The translations under genes and the position numbers were made by a program. The notes below the pieces were generated by a model. That model was not told the origin of the DNA. It did no database searches and saw nothing but the letters and a program-made list of their open reading frames with translations. Shown here piece by piece: positions 54,226 through 63,988 of a stretch of 64,000 nt of DNA. The DNA is from Aquiflexum lacus (lineage in GTDB: Bacteria > Bacteroidota > Bacteroidia > Cytophagales > Cyclobacteriaceae): assembly GCF_015476655.1 (NCBI RefSeq), contig NZ_JABFHF010000023.1, positions 25,306 through 89,305 on the forward strand, written 5' to 3'. Every line of letters starts with the position of its first letter. Positions within the stretch are counted from its first letter, which is position 1.

Positions 54226-55554
54226 ATGGTTCAGGCAAAGATCAAAGAAAAGAAAAAAGTACAATCAGCATGGGCCATGTATGATTGGGCCAATTCTGTT
54301 TACAGTTTAGTCATCACCTCAACAATATTTCCGGTTTATTTTAATTCTGTCACCAAATCCGAAGAAAGGGGAGATGTCGTTTCTTTTTTTGGCATTGATG
54401 TCATCAACACGGTTCTTTATTCTTATTCAATTTCTTTCTCTTTTCTGATTATAGCCGTCGCCTCTCCATTTCTGTCAGGAATGGCAGATTACGGTGGTAA
54501 GAAATTGATTTTCATGAAGATTTTTGCCTATTTGGGATCATTGGCCTGTTTTGGTTTATTCTTTTTTGATGGGGACAATCTTGAATACGGTGTTATCTGT
54601 GCTGTCTTGGCCAGTATTGGTTATGCAGGAAGTATCGTTTTTTACAATGCCTTCCTACCTGAAATAGCGACAGAGGATGAATATGATTTTTTGAGCGCTC
54701 GTGGATTTGCTTTGGGCTATATTGGGAGTGTAATTTTGCTGTTGTTGAATTTATTCATGATAGAGTTTCCCGATTTCTTTGGACTTAAAGATGGTGGGCA
54801 GGCTGCAAGATGGTCATTTTTGATCACAGGCGTCTGGTGGGCAGGTTTTGCACAGATTTCATTCAGGTACTTACCAGATAATCCCTATAATAAAAAAGTA
54901 AAAAAAGCCTTATTGCTGAAAGGTTATAAAGAAATCACAAGAATATTTAAAATTGTAAAAAGCTCTTCAATAATGAACAGATTCCTTGCAGCCTTCTTTT
55001 TTTACAGTATGGGTGTTCAGACTGTTCTATATCTAGCGGCAAGTTTTGGAGATAAGGAATTGGGGCTTCCCGGTGATAAATTGATTATCACTATTTTGAT
55101 TATCCAACTTGTTGCTATAGGTGGAAGTTATCTCTTCGCCTATTTGTCCAAACTATTTGGAAATAAATCCTCGTTGGTTATCATGGTTTTCATTTGGGTC
55201 CTCATCTGTGGGGCTGCTTACTATGTAGTCAACGAATACCAGTTTTATGCCCTAGCATTTGTAGTAGGTATGGTCATGGGGGGTATTCAGTCGCTTTCCA
55301 GGTCTACCTATTCTAAATTGATTCCCGATGATACTACCCAACATGCATCCTATTTTAGCTTCTATGATGTCACTGAAAAATTCGCTATCGTTTTGGGAAC
55401 ATTTTCGTATGGAGTGATAGAACAAATAACAGGAAGTATGCGAAACAGTTCGTTAGCTTTGGGACTGTTTTTCATTGTTGGGTTGGCATTCTTGTTGTTG
55501 ATAAAAATACCCAAACAGGATTTTCAACCTATAATTGAAATAGAAAATGCTTAG
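54226..55554 (+). CDS. MFS transporter, UMF1/Atg22-like
   Basis: The frame is open from a TTG at 54217; the ATG at 54226 is preferred (442 residues). About 12 TM helices; the family start AWAMYDWANSVYSLVITSTI and GMVMGGIQSLSRSTYSKLIP identify the UMF1 group, whose eukaryotic relatives export amino acids from vacuoles. The bacterial substrate is unknown. It overlaps nnr by 8 bp, giving translational coupling. Confidence 0.88.
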   Translation: MVQAKIKEKKKVQSAWAMYDWANSVYSLVITSTIFPVYFNSVTKSEERGDVVSFFGIDVINTVLYSYSISFSFLIIAVASPFLSGMADYGGKKLIFMKIFAYLGSLACFGLFFFDGDNLEYGVICAVLASIGYAGSIVFYNAFLPEIATEDEYDFLSARGFALGYIGSVILLLLNLFMIEFPDFFGLKDGGQAARWSFLITGVWWAGFAQISFRYLPDNPYNKKVKKALLLKGYKEITRIFKIVKSSSIMNRFLAAFFFYSMGVQTVLYLAASFGDKELGLPGDKLIITILIIQLVAIGGSYLFAYLSKLFGNKSSLVIMVFIWVLICGAAYYVVNEYQFYALAFVVGMVMGGIQSLSRSTYSKLIPDDTTQHASYFSFYDVTEKFAIVLGTFSYGVIEQITGSMRNSSLALGLFFIVGLAFLLLIKIPKQDFQPIIEIENA

Positions 55555-57022
55555 TATTATTTCAGGTAAAAAAGTTTCTGAACTTGATAAATCCTTTGTT
55601 CAGGAGAAGCGCATGTCATCACTTGAGTTGATGGAAAATGCTGCTTTATCTTTTTGTGATTGGTATCATACTCATTTTCCATATCGAGATCAATCTGTGA
55701 TCTTTTTCTGTGGACCAGGTAACAATGGAGGGGATGGCCTGGCTATAGCTAGGTTGTTAGCCGACGCTGTTGATAAGCCCACGATAGTTTATTTTGAAGA
55801 GGTGGAATACTGTAGCAAGGACTACCAGTCAAATTTTCACAGATTACCTGATAATATAGAAAGAATTCATTTCAAAAATTTTGATTTTTCGATTGGCAGT
55901 CCTTCCATTATAGTTGATTGTATTTTTGGAGTGGGCATCAATAGACCTGTTGATGGAATCTACAAGGAAGCCATAGAAAAATTAAATGGAATTGATGTGA
56001 AAAAGATATCAGTTGATATTCCTTCAGGAATTCCCGCTGACGAGGTGTTGGAGGGAGATGCTTTCCAAGCTGATTTTACCATCACTTTTCAGTTCCCCAA
56101 ACTTTCTTTGTTACTTCCGGAACATGCAAAATACACTGGTAAAATTGAAATTTTAGACATTGGGATTCCAAATGATTTTTTATTCAAATATGCAGACCAT
56201 AAGTTTTTTATTGAAAAAGATGATATTCCTCCCCGACATAAAAGTTTTCATAGCTTCAGCCATAAAGGTGATTTTGGGAAAGTGCTTTTGTTAGGAGGGA
56301 GTATCGGAAAAGTTGGAGCGATTTTATTGGCTTCAAAGGCTGCACTGCGCACAGGAAGTGGACTTGTATCTGGCCTTATCCCAAATGAAGAGCGGATAAT
56401 TTTGCAAATTTCAATTCCGGAAGTAATGGTGTATAGTTTTGAAGATTTTGAATCCTTCAAAGAATTTGATGCCATAGGCATCGGCCCAGGATGGGGGGCA
56501 AATGTCGATATATCTTTTTTTGAAAATTTACTCAGCAGTTTCTCCAAACCGGTGGTGATAGATGCTGATGGCTTAAATGCATTGAGCAGAAACCCAAAAT
56601 TACTGAATAGTATTCCCAAAAACAGTATTTTGACACCTCATCTGAAGGAGTTTGAAAGACTTGTTGGTGTTTGTGAAAATCACCTTGAACGATTGGACAA
56701 GGCAAGAGAATTTTCTGTTCAATACGGGGTTTATTTGATTTTAAAAGGCGCATATACTTGTATTAGCAGTCCGGAAGGTAATCAGTATTTTAATGCTACA
56801 GGCAATAAATATATGGCCACAGCAGGATCAGGTGATGTTTTGACCGGAATGATCACTTCATTATTAGGACAGGGATACAGTTCTCTGAATGCTGCAATAT
56901 GTGGGGTTTACCATCATGGTCTTGCAGGTGAACTGGCATCCAAGAAATTAAGAAGGGGATTAATCGCATCTGATATCATCCAAAAAATCCCTGAAACATA
57001 CAGATTGATGGGGATTAACTGA
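55547..57022 (+). CDS. nnr: bifunctional NAD(P)H-hydrate repair enzyme
   Basis: The 491-residue fusion: the N-terminal YjeF epimerase (about 1-215, FFCGPGNNGGDGLAIARLLA) racemises damaged NAD(P)HX, and the C-terminal ADP/ATP-dependent dehydratase (about 225-490, GIGPGWG, VVIDADGLNALS, TPHLKEFERL, ATAGSGDVLTG near 424) restores NAD(P)H. It is a housekeeping metabolite-repair enzyme, EC 5.1.99.6/4.2.1.136. Start overlaps the upstream transporter by 8 bp. Confidence 0.95.
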   Translation: MLSIISGKKVSELDKSFVQEKRMSSLELMENAALSFCDWYHTHFPYRDQSVIFFCGPGNNGGDGLAIARLLADAVDKPTIVYFEEVEYCSKDYQSNFHRLPDNIERIHFKNFDFSIGSPSIIVDCIFGVGINRPVDGIYKEAIEKLNGIDVKKISVDIPSGIPADEVLEGDAFQADFTITFQFPKLSLLLPEHAKYTGKIEILDIGIPNDFLFKYADHKFFIEKDDIPPRHKSFHSFSHKGDFGKVLLLGGSIGKVGAILLASKAALRTGSGLVSGLIPNEERIILQISIPEVMVYSFEDFESFKEFDAIGIGPGWGANVDISFFENLLSSFSKPVVIDADGLNALSRNPKLLNSIPKNSILTPHLKEFERLVGVCENHLERLDKAREFSVQYGVYLILKGAYTCISSPEGNQYFNATGNKYMATAGSGDVLTGMITSLLGQGYSSLNAAICGVYHHGLAGELASKKLRRGLIASDIIQKIPETYRLMGIN

Positions 57023-57089
57023 TAAATTTTTGAGTTTATTAAGAACTTAATTAATTCTGCCAAGGTTAAAATGGAGTATTTTAAATCTG

Positions 57090-58337
57090 ATGAACAAGGA
57101 AAAACTTTTACTTTGGACCTTAGCGGCAATAAACTTTACCCACATTGTTGACTTTATGATTTTGATGCCTCTTGGCCCGCAGCTGATGAGGATATTTGAA
57201 ATTTCACCTAGAGAGTTTGGTCTATTGGTTTCTTCCTACACCTTTAGCGCTGGGATTAGTAGCTTTTTGGGAGCCTTTATTCTGGACAAATATGATAGAA
57301 GAACTATTTTGTTGTGGGTCTTTACTGGATTTTTGTTTGGGGCTTTGGCTTGTGCCCTTTCTCCTAATTATGCAATTTTATTGATATCCAGGATTGTATC
57401 TGGAATTTTTGGTGGGTTGACCTCTGCTTTGGTTTTGTCTATTATCGGAGATGTCATTCCCGATGCCAGGCGAGGTAGAGCGATGGGTTTGGTCATGGCG
57501 GCATTTTCTGTGGCCTCAGTTGTCGGAGTGCCATTCGGTTTATTTATAGCCAGTATTTCAAATTGGCATGCTCCATTTTTCTTTTTGGCCGGATTGTCAT
57601 TGGTAATACTTTGGATGATTTTTAAATACATTCCCACAATTACCGCGCATATTCAGAAAAAGGAGTTTAAACCTAGTCCAATTCAAGTAATCAGGAGAGT
57701 TACAGGCAACAGCAATCAGATGCGGGCGATCTCCTTAACCATCATGATGATGCTGGGTCAATTTGCTGTTATTCCATTTCTAAGCCCTTATATGGTTGCT
57801 AATGTTGGTTTCAGTGAGATTGAGTTAACCTATATATACATGGCGGGAGGGTTCTTTACCATATTTACATCTCCTTGGGTAGGAAAGTTAACTGACAAGT
57901 TTGGCAAGATTAAGGTCTTCACCATCTTCATGACATTGAATGTAATCCCGATTGCTGTAATCACCCAGTTGGGTCAAACACCCATTCCTTACGTATTGCT
58001 GATATCGACATTATTTTTCGTTACCTCCAACGGTAGAATGGTTCCTGCCGCAGCATTGATTACAGGTACTGCCAAAGCAGAAAACAGAGGAAGTTTTTTG
58101 AGCTTCAACTCGGCTGTACAGCAATTTGCAGCTGGTTTGGCTTCGTTTTTAGCAGGATTGATTTTGGCTGAAGGGATTAATGGGGAATTGGTGAATTATG
58201 ACATTGTGGGTTATTTTGCTATTGTCTTAAGTTTGTTGTGTATCCCTTTAGCCAGAAGGATTAAAGTGATTGATGTAGAAGAACCTGAAGTTATTTTAGC
58301 TAGCTCTACAGAGACGATGGCGGAAAAAATTAAATAA
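57090..58337 (+). CDS. MFS transporter (DHA-type efflux)
   Basis: The 415-residue protein has about 12 TM helices. The motif-A region GAFILDKYDRRTILLW and the motif-C-like GVPFGLFIAS suggest a drug:proton antiporter-type MFS protein. It is 67 bp after nnr on the same strand and ends at a strong bidirectional terminator. Substrate unknown. Confidence 0.88.
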   Translation: MNKEKLLLWTLAAINFTHIVDFMILMPLGPQLMRIFEISPREFGLLVSSYTFSAGISSFLGAFILDKYDRRTILLWVFTGFLFGALACALSPNYAILLISRIVSGIFGGLTSALVLSIIGDVIPDARRGRAMGLVMAAFSVASVVGVPFGLFIASISNWHAPFFFLAGLSLVILWMIFKYIPTITAHIQKKEFKPSPIQVIRRVTGNSNQMRAISLTIMMMLGQFAVIPFLSPYMVANVGFSEIELTYIYMAGGFFTIFTSPWVGKLTDKFGKIKVFTIFMTLNVIPIAVITQLGQTPIPYVLLISTLFFVTSNGRMVPAAALITGTAKAENRGSFLSFNSAVQQFAAGLASFLAGLILAEGINGELVNYDIVGYFAIVLSLLCIPLARRIKVIDVEEPEVILASSTETMAEKIK

Positions 58338-58377
58338 AAAAAAGCCGTAAAACTGATTTTAGTTTTACGGCTTTTTT
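58338..58377. terminator. bidirectional terminator between convergent genes
   Basis: AAAAAAGCCGTAAAACT (58338-58354), loop GATTTT, AGTTTTACGGCTTTTTT (58361-58377): a 17-bp perfect stem with A-run before and T-run after. It serves both the MFS gene (+) and asnS (-). Confidence 0.93.
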
Positions 58378-58393
58378 CATGGGTTGAAAATCC

Positions 58394-59845
58394 CTAAAAT
58401 TCTGCATGGCCAGGAGTTCTGGGGAAAGCTATTACATCTCTGATATTTCCCATACCGGTAACAAACAGAACAAGTCTTTCAAATCCCAAACCAAAACCGG
58501 CATGTGGTGTAGAACCAAATCTTCTTGTGTCCAGATACCACCACATTTCCTCAGTGGGAATATTCATTTCTTCCATTCTTTTGGTCAGCAGGTCAAGTCT
58601 CTCTTCCCTTTGTGAACCGCCTACTATTTCACCAATTCCCGGAAATAATATATCCATGGCTGCCACAGTTTTGCCATCATCATTTTGTCTCATGTAGAAG
58701 GCTTTGATTTCTTTGGGGTAATCTGTAAGGATTACTGGTTTTTTAAAATGTTTCTCCACCAAGTAGCGCTCATGTTCAGATTGTAAATCCACACCCCAAT
58801 CCTCTATCAGGTATTGAAACTTTTTCTTCTTGTTATAATTGGAATTTTTCAAAACATCGATGGCTTCAGTATAAGTCAATCTTTGGAATTCGTTTTCTAC
58901 CACAAACTGTAACCTCTCCAACAAACCCATTTCACTTCTTTGATTAGCTTTTTTGGTGCTTTCCTCTTCTTGGGCTCTTTTATCAAGAAACTCGATATCA
59001 TCTTTGCAGTTTTCAAGTGCATAGGATATTATATATTTAAGAAAATCCTCTGCGAGATCCTGATTATCTTCGGCGTCATAGAAAGCCATTTCAGGTTCAA
59101 TCATCCAAAACTCAGCAAGGTGGCGGGTAGTGTTGGAGTTTTCTGCCCTGAAGGTTGGTCCAAAGGTGTATATGTCTGCAAGACCCATGGCAGCGAGTTC
59201 ACCCTCCAATTGTCCCGATACAGTCAGATTGGTTTCTCTTTCAAAGAAATCCGCCTTATAGTCAATTTTCCCATCTGCTGTCAGTGGTGGATTTTTGAGG
59301 TCAAAAGTAGTTACCTTAAAGGTTTCCCCAGCACCTTCGGCATCTGAAGCGGTTATAATTGGTGTATGGATATAAAAGAAGCCTTTATCATTAAAGTACT
59401 TATGCACCGCAAATGCAAGGGCATGTCTTACCCTAAAAACTGCCCCAAATGTATTGGTCCTTACTCTCAAGTGGGCGATTTCTCTCAGAAATTCCAAAGA
59501 GTGCTTTTTGGGTTGAAGTGGGTATTTCTCAGGATCTGCTTCCCCTAATATTTCAATTTTTGAAGCATTCAGTTCATTTTGTTGACCAGCACCTTGGGAA
59601 GTAACTATCTTTCCAGACACCTTCAGACATGCCCCTGTGGTAGCTTTTTTGAGGATTTCTTCATTGATCAAATTCGGGTCGGCCACAACCTGAAAATTTT
59701 TGATGGATGAACCATCATTGATGGCAATAAAGGAAACATTCTTATTACTTCTTTTTGTTCTGACCCATCCCATGATGGTTGCATCTTGGTCAGTATAATC
59801 TTTTTCAAGAAGCGCTTTGATTTTTACTCTTTTGTTGAAGGCCAT
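58394..59845 (-). CDS. asnS: asparaginyl-tRNA synthetase
   Basis: 483 residues from [16 protein letters not shown] (an upstream extension to 59941 is hydrophobic and not family-like). An N-terminal OB-fold anticodon domain (about 17-110, [15 protein letters not shown]) precedes the class II core with motif 2 ([20 protein letters not shown]) and motif 3 ([20 protein letters not shown]). Ligates Asn to tRNA-Asn, EC 6.1.1.22. Size and motifs are normal. It is convergent with the MFS gene. Confidence 0.97.
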   Translation of the reverse strand: MAFNKRVKIKALLEKDYTDQDATIMGWVRTKRSNKNVSFIAINDGSSIKNFQVVADPNLINEEILKKATTGACLKVSGKIVTSQGAGQQNELNASKIEILGEADPEKYPLQPKKHSLEFLREIAHLRVRTNTFGAVFRVRHALAFAVHKYFNDKGFFYIHTPIITASDAEGAGETFKVTTFDLKNPPLTADGKIDYKADFFERETNLTVSGQLEGELAAMGLADIYTFGPTFRAENSNTTRHLAEFWMIEPEMAFYDAEDNQDLAEDFLKYIISYALENCKDDIEFLDKRAQEEESTKKANQRSEMGLLERLQFVVENEFQRLTYTEAIDVLKNSNYNKKKKFQYLIEDWGVDLQSEHERYLVEKHFKKPVILTDYPKEIKAFYMRQNDDGKTVAAMDILFPGIGEIVGGSQREERLDLLTKRMEEMNIPTEEMWWYLDTRRFGSTPHAGFGLGFERLVLFVTGMGNIRDVIAFPRTPGHAEF

Positions 59846-60040
59846 ATAAATTAGTATATATATAATTGTAAGTTTAAGAGTCTCATAAAATTGACTTCTT
59901 AAAGGGAATGCAAAAAAACGATATAATAAGCTTTTTATCAATAAATAGTTCTAATTTCCTAAATTTGAAATCTGGAAAGATGGAGTCGGGTATACCACAG
60001 GCTCCTGATTTTTGGAAATCTTTTCAAACAAAAATATTGT

Positions 60041-61498
60041 ATGCAAAAACTTCATCTAAGTCAGTCTCTTTCACAGAAACTATCTCCGCAACAAATTCAG
60101 TTTATCAAGCTTTTGCAAGTACCTACTGCTGAGTTGGATACAAGGGTTGAAGAGGAGTTGGAAATTAATCCTGCGCTTGAGGAAGGCAAGGAGGAAGAGA
60201 AAAAGGATTCTGAGGAGGAATTTGAAGACAATAACTTTGAAGAAGAAAATACTTCAGAAGATAAAGATGTCAATATCGATGATTATCTCAATGATGATTA
60301 CGGTGGATACAAAATGCAGGGTGATGGTAACTACTCACCCGATGAGGAGGAGAGAGAAATACCCATATCAGGTGGCATATCACTACATGAACAATTGATT
60401 GCCCAAATGGGCTTTTTGAAACTCGATGAAAGGCAAAAAATCATCGGAAGACAACTTATTGGTAGTATTGAGAATGATGGTTATATAAGGAGGGATCTAG
60501 AAGCAATTATCAATGACTTGGTTTTTAGCCAAAATATTGAATCTGATATCGATGAATTGGAGGAAATTTTAAGGAAGATACAGAATTTTGATCCTGCAGG
60601 TATTGCTGCCCGAAATCTTCAGGAATGCCTTGTCATTCAATTGGAACGGAAAGAGCATCCTGATGACCCTACGGTGCAGAATGCTGTAAAGATAGTCAGC
60701 GATTGTTTTGAAGAATTCACCAAAAAGCACTACTCCAAGATTCAGAAGAAACTTGACTTGGGTGAAGAAGAATTAAAAGAGGCTGTTAATATGATAACGC
60801 GCCTTAACCCAAAGCCAGGTGGGACTTCAGATGGTTTGGTCAAAACACAATATATCATCCCAGATTTCATACTGACAAACACAGAAGGTAAATTGGAGAT
60901 ATCCTTAAATTCGAGAAATGCTCCTGAATTGAGAATAAGCCGATCTTATTCTGAAATGTTTGATGCTTATGAAAAAAGTGATAAGAAGGATAAAAAGCTA
61001 AAGGATACAGTAACCTTTGTGAAACAAAAACTCGATGCAGCTAAATGGTTTATCGATGCGATTAGACAAAGACAGCTTACGCTTTTGAAGACCATGCAGG
61101 CCATACTCGATTTTCAGGGTGATTTTTTCTACGAGGGTGATGAAACCAAATTAAAACCGATGATATTGAAAGATATAGCAGAAAGGATTGAAATGGATAT
61201 TTCTACGGTCTCAAGGGTTGCCAACAGTAAATCTATTCAGACTGAATTTGGAATATATCCATTAAAATATTTCTTTTCAGAAGGCATTGCGACTGATTCA
61301 GGAGAAGATGTCAGTAATAAGGAGGTTAAAAGTGTCCTACAATCATTAGTAGATGCTGAAAGCAAGAAGAGACCTCTTTCTGATGATAAACTGGTGAAAA
61401 TGCTCAATGATAGTGGCTATAATATTGCCAGAAGAACTGTTGCCAAATACCGTGAACAGTTACAGATTCCAGTAGCAAGATTAAGAAAGGAATTGTAA
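60041..61498 (+). CDS. rpoN: RNA polymerase sigma-54 factor
   Basis: 485 residues: N-terminal activator-interacting region I (LHLSQSLSQKLSPQQIQFIK), an acidic region II (about 45-115, very rich in Glu/Asp), core-binding domain (about 120-310) and the C-terminal DNA-binding domain with the RpoN box ARRTVAKYR (about 463-471). It directs transcription from -24/-12 promoters with enhancer proteins. The next gene starts with GTG directly after its stop. Confidence 0.97.
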   Translation: MQKLHLSQSLSQKLSPQQIQFIKLLQVPTAELDTRVEEELEINPALEEGKEEEKKDSEEEFEDNNFEEENTSEDKDVNIDDYLNDDYGGYKMQGDGNYSPDEEEREIPISGGISLHEQLIAQMGFLKLDERQKIIGRQLIGSIENDGYIRRDLEAIINDLVFSQNIESDIDELEEILRKIQNFDPAGIAARNLQECLVIQLERKEHPDDPTVQNAVKIVSDCFEEFTKKHYSKIQKKLDLGEEELKEAVNMITRLNPKPGGTSDGLVKTQYIIPDFILTNTEGKLEISLNSRNAPELRISRSYSEMFDAYEKSDKKDKKLKDTVTFVKQKLDAAKWFIDAIRQRQLTLLKTMQAILDFQGDFFYEGDETKLKPMILKDIAERIEMDISTVSRVANSKSIQTEFGIYPLKYFFSEGIATDSGEDVSNKEVKSVLQSLVDAESKKRPLSDDKLVKMLNDSGYNIARRTVAKYREQLQIPVARLRKEL

Positions 61499-62116
61499 GT
61501 GATCAGAAAATTAGCCTTACTTGTTTCCTTTGTTCTTCAGCCGCTTCTTGTACCGAGCCTGATATTTCTTTTTTTATTGTTTTCTGCTCCACAGGCATCC
61601 AGTATGGGGACTTGGGAAAAAGGATATGTGCTGTTGATGGTCTTTTTGACCACATTTGCAATTCCAGTTATAAGTATTTTTGCCCTGAAGTTGACCAAAA
61701 ATATTTCTTCTTTTCATATGAAAAATAAGGAAGAAAGATTATTGCCTTTTGTAATGGTCAGCTTGTACTATGTCATGTCCACGTATTTTTTTCAAATAAA
61801 ATTTAACCTTGAGCCCTTGTTGATCCAAACACTGATTTCAATTACCATTTGTTTAATTTTATTGACAGCAATTACTTTTTTCTGGAAAATCAGTGCTCAT
61901 ATGGTTGCCATTTCTGGGCTACTTGCTATCATAGTTGCTGTTGTGATCAAATACCCGGGAAACGACCTATTGTTTCTGATATTGGGAGGTGTTTTGGTGA
62001 CTGGAGGTCTTGCATCCTCAAGACTTTATTTGAATGCCCATACTCCCCTTGAAGTCTTAGGAGGGGTTTTACTGGGGTTTGGAATTTGCTTCTTTTCTTT
62101 TCAGTATTTTGCATAA
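61499..62116 (+). CDS. PAP2-like membrane protein
   Basis: The 205-residue protein starts with GTG immediately after the rpoN stop. About six TM helices are visible. SAHMVAISGL and SRLYLNAHTPLEVLGGVLLG correspond to the PAP2 motifs with the catalytic His residues, but motif 1 (KxxxxxxRP) is represented only by KNKEERLLPF. It may be a lipid phosphatase or a non-catalytic relative. It is co-transcribed with rpoN. Confidence 0.78.
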   Translation: MIRKLALLVSFVLQPLLVPSLIFLFLLFSAPQASSMGTWEKGYVLLMVFLTTFAIPVISIFALKLTKNISSFHMKNKEERLLPFVMVSLYYVMSTYFFQIKFNLEPLLIQTLISITICLILLTAITFFWKISAHMVAISGLLAIIVAVVIKYPGNDLLFLILGGVLVTGGLASSRLYLNAHTPLEVLGGVLLGFGICFFSFQYFA

Positions 62117-62165
62117 AAAAAAGCCGGGATCGCCGACTTAATTATTTCAAATGCTGAAGTTTTTT

Positions 62166-62906
62166 CTAGAATAATGCTACAGAAATTCCAAAGTTTATTT
62201 GTGTAGCCTCTGTAGCAAATGGTCCCTTTTCCTTTTGAAAAACTTGGTTTAGCCCATAGTAGGCCCATAAATTGACTCCTGCAAAACCAAACCTACCATA
62301 AACTCCATATCTCAAAGGATTGAATCCAAATGATTGTCTATCCTTAACTTGTCTGTCAAGACCATTACTGTCCGAGAATGCGATCTTGGTTTGTGCCTGT
62401 AATAGATATCCAACTTTTCCACCAATGGCCAATCGCATGCTCTTCTGATAATTATTTCTGTTAAAATGATATCTGAATTCTAGCGGAACTTCAATGAAGC
62501 TGGTAGAAACATTATTCCGTGAAATGGATATATTATCACCATAGACATCTGATATATCAAGTAACTGGCTTGATTCGGGACCTATGGTTGGGTTATTAAA
62601 TAGAGCTTTATTGTCATTAAAAGCCAATTTATCTGTTCCGATTCCTATACCTGGATTGAATGTAATTCCTGAATTTTCCGCACCGATATTTATAGGATGT
62701 TGGTAGTAGATATTAAAAGTTCTGGAAGGTAAAAACCTTCTTTTTAATTCATCTGGGTTGTTATTTAAAGAATTGAATCCGAATTCTATGAATAAATCAC
62801 CCTTTATATCAGGCCTGCCACCGATTGGAGTTCTTTCTTTTTCTTGTGCAAATACGAAACAGGTAACAATCAAATTGGATAAAAGGATTAGTGTTATTCT
62901 TTTCAT
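62166..62906 (-). CDS. outer-membrane beta-barrel protein
   Basis: The 246-residue protein has a signal peptide (LILLSNLIVTCFVFAQ). Alternating hydrophobic strands and the C-terminal INFGISVALF fit a small porin-like/OmpA-type barrel (IEVPLEFRYHFN, YGRFGFAGVNLWAYYGL). No enzymatic motif is visible. It faces rpoN's operon convergently; substrate or role unknown. Confidence 0.82.
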   Translation of the reverse strand: MKRITLILLSNLIVTCFVFAQEKERTPIGGRPDIKGDLFIEFGFNSLNNNPDELKRRFLPSRTFNIYYQHPINIGAENSGITFNPGIGIGTDKLAFNDNKALFNNPTIGPESSQLLDISDVYGDNISISRNNVSTSFIEVPLEFRYHFNRNNYQKSMRLAIGGKVGYLLQAQTKIAFSDSNGLDRQVKDRQSFGFNPLRYGVYGRFGFAGVNLWAYYGLNQVFQKEKGPFATEATQINFGISVALF

Positions 62907-63041
62907 GAAAGAGAGTATTGTTTTTAAAATTGCGGCTAAATTATAAAATCAAAGTTGATTTGTGTTTCTTTTTGTCTTAATAATTCTTAATTGTTTATCA
63001 GTTCGCCTGATTCATGGTTGATAAAACTTACACAAGGTCTT

Positions 63042-63071
63042 TTGTTAATTCAAAAAACCTACCTACTTTTG
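63042..63071 (+). promoter_or_regulatory. tRNA-Arg promoter
   Basis: TTG at 63042-63044, 19-bp spacer, TACTTTTG at 63064-63071: an exact Bacteroidota sigma-A promoter (TTG-N19-TAnnTTTG). The mature tRNA starts 12 bp after the -7 element. Confidence 0.8.
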
Positions 63072-63082
63072 CATTCCCAAAT

Positions 63083-63156
63083 GGCCTCGTAGCTCAACTG
63101 AATAGAGCACCTGATTACGGCTCAGGAGGTTTCAGGTTTGAATCCTGACGAGGTCA
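63083..63156 (+). tRNA. tRNA-Arg (ACG anticodon)
   Basis: The full cloverleaf is visible: acceptor GGCCTCG/CGAGGTC (one G-T pair), D-arm GCTC/GAGC, anticodon arm CCTGA-TTACGGC-TCAGG with ACG at 34-36, variable AGGTT, T-arm TCAGG-TTTGAAT-CCTGA and discriminator A. No CCA is encoded. ACG is read as ICG after deamination and decodes CGN codons. Confidence 0.95.
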
Positions 63157-63450
63157 CAAAAAATAAATCATTAGAGATTTAAAAAACTGCTCAACTGAAT
63201 AGAGCATCCCGACAGCGGTCGGGAAGGTTTCAGGTTTGAATCCTGACGAGGTCACAAAAAATAAATCATTAGAGATTTAAAAAACTGCTCAACTGAATAG
63301 AGCATCCCGACAGCGGTCGGGAAGGTTTCAGGTTTGAATCCTGACGAGGTCACAAAAAATAAATCATTAGAGATTTAAAAAACTGCTCAACTGAATAGAG
63401 CATCCCGACAGCGGTCGGGAAGGTTTCAGGTTTGAATCCTGACGAGGTCA
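63157..63450 (+). repeat. three perfect 98-bp tandem repeats containing defective tRNA-Arg copies
   Basis: The units 63157-63254, 63255-63352 and 63353-63450 are identical. Each has a 32-bp AT-rich spacer, then the tRNA-Arg sequence from the D-stem to the discriminator base. The anticodon arm is replaced by TCCCGACAGCGGTCGGGA (an 18-nt hairpin), and the 5' acceptor strand is missing (AAAAAACT instead), so no cloverleaf acceptor can form. Confidence 0.95.
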
Positions 63451-63742
63451 CTAATTCCAATTCGCCATAAATTAATTTTAAACAAGTATGCACTTAACTA
63501 TTCTTTGGCAAAGGTCAGGAATTTTGCAGACTTAAATTTAATTGATTTCACGAATTTCAAATTCCACTTACAAGCTGTGGATTATTGTTGATATATAATT
63601 TTCCTTGAGTTGAAATCCTAAAGAGTAGAAACTCAAAAATTAATTTCAAAAATTTCTATCAATAAATCAGTAACTTAGGAGAAACCGATTTGTATTTTCT
63701 ACTATTTATTGTTTTGAGTGTTTTAAAACCAAAAAGGATTAC

Positions 63743-63750
63743 TACCTTTG
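63743..63750 (+). promoter_or_regulatory. rRNA operon promoter (-7 element)
   Basis: TACCTTTG matches TAnnTTTG exactly. The -33 TTG is less clear (63714-63716 is too far upstream). The leader of about 240 nt contains GCCTTC-TTAAAT-GAAGGC (63959-63976), probably part of the 16S processing stem. Confidence 0.6.
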
Positions 63751-63988
63751 CAATCCTGTTTTGAAGATAGGAATTAAAAAAATCCGAAAAAAGTTTCGGT
63801 AAAATTAATTATCCGCAGGAAAATTGTTCCTGACAATTCCCTTAAAAGAGGGAAAAAGTTCATTGAAATGTTGAAGACGAAACGAATGAGAATCCGGTCG
63901 GAGCTTTAGGGTGAAGGCCGGAGGATAAAGAATGGAACAAGAACGGGGCAGGAAACAAGCCTTCTTAAATGAAGGCACAACAAACTAT

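Noticed and set aside
58406..59548. Plus-strand ORFs opposite asnS
   Set aside because: They are shadows of the strongly conserved asparaginyl-tRNA synthetase on the minus strand.
63157..63450. CRISPR array
   Set aside because: There are three perfect 98-bp repeats, but the complete unit is repeated with no variable spacers, and it is clearly derived from tRNA-Arg.
63189..63450. Three additional functional tRNA genes
   Set aside because: The 5' acceptor strand is missing and the anticodon arm is a hairpin with an 8-nt or smaller loop, so no acceptor stem or normal anticodon loop can form.
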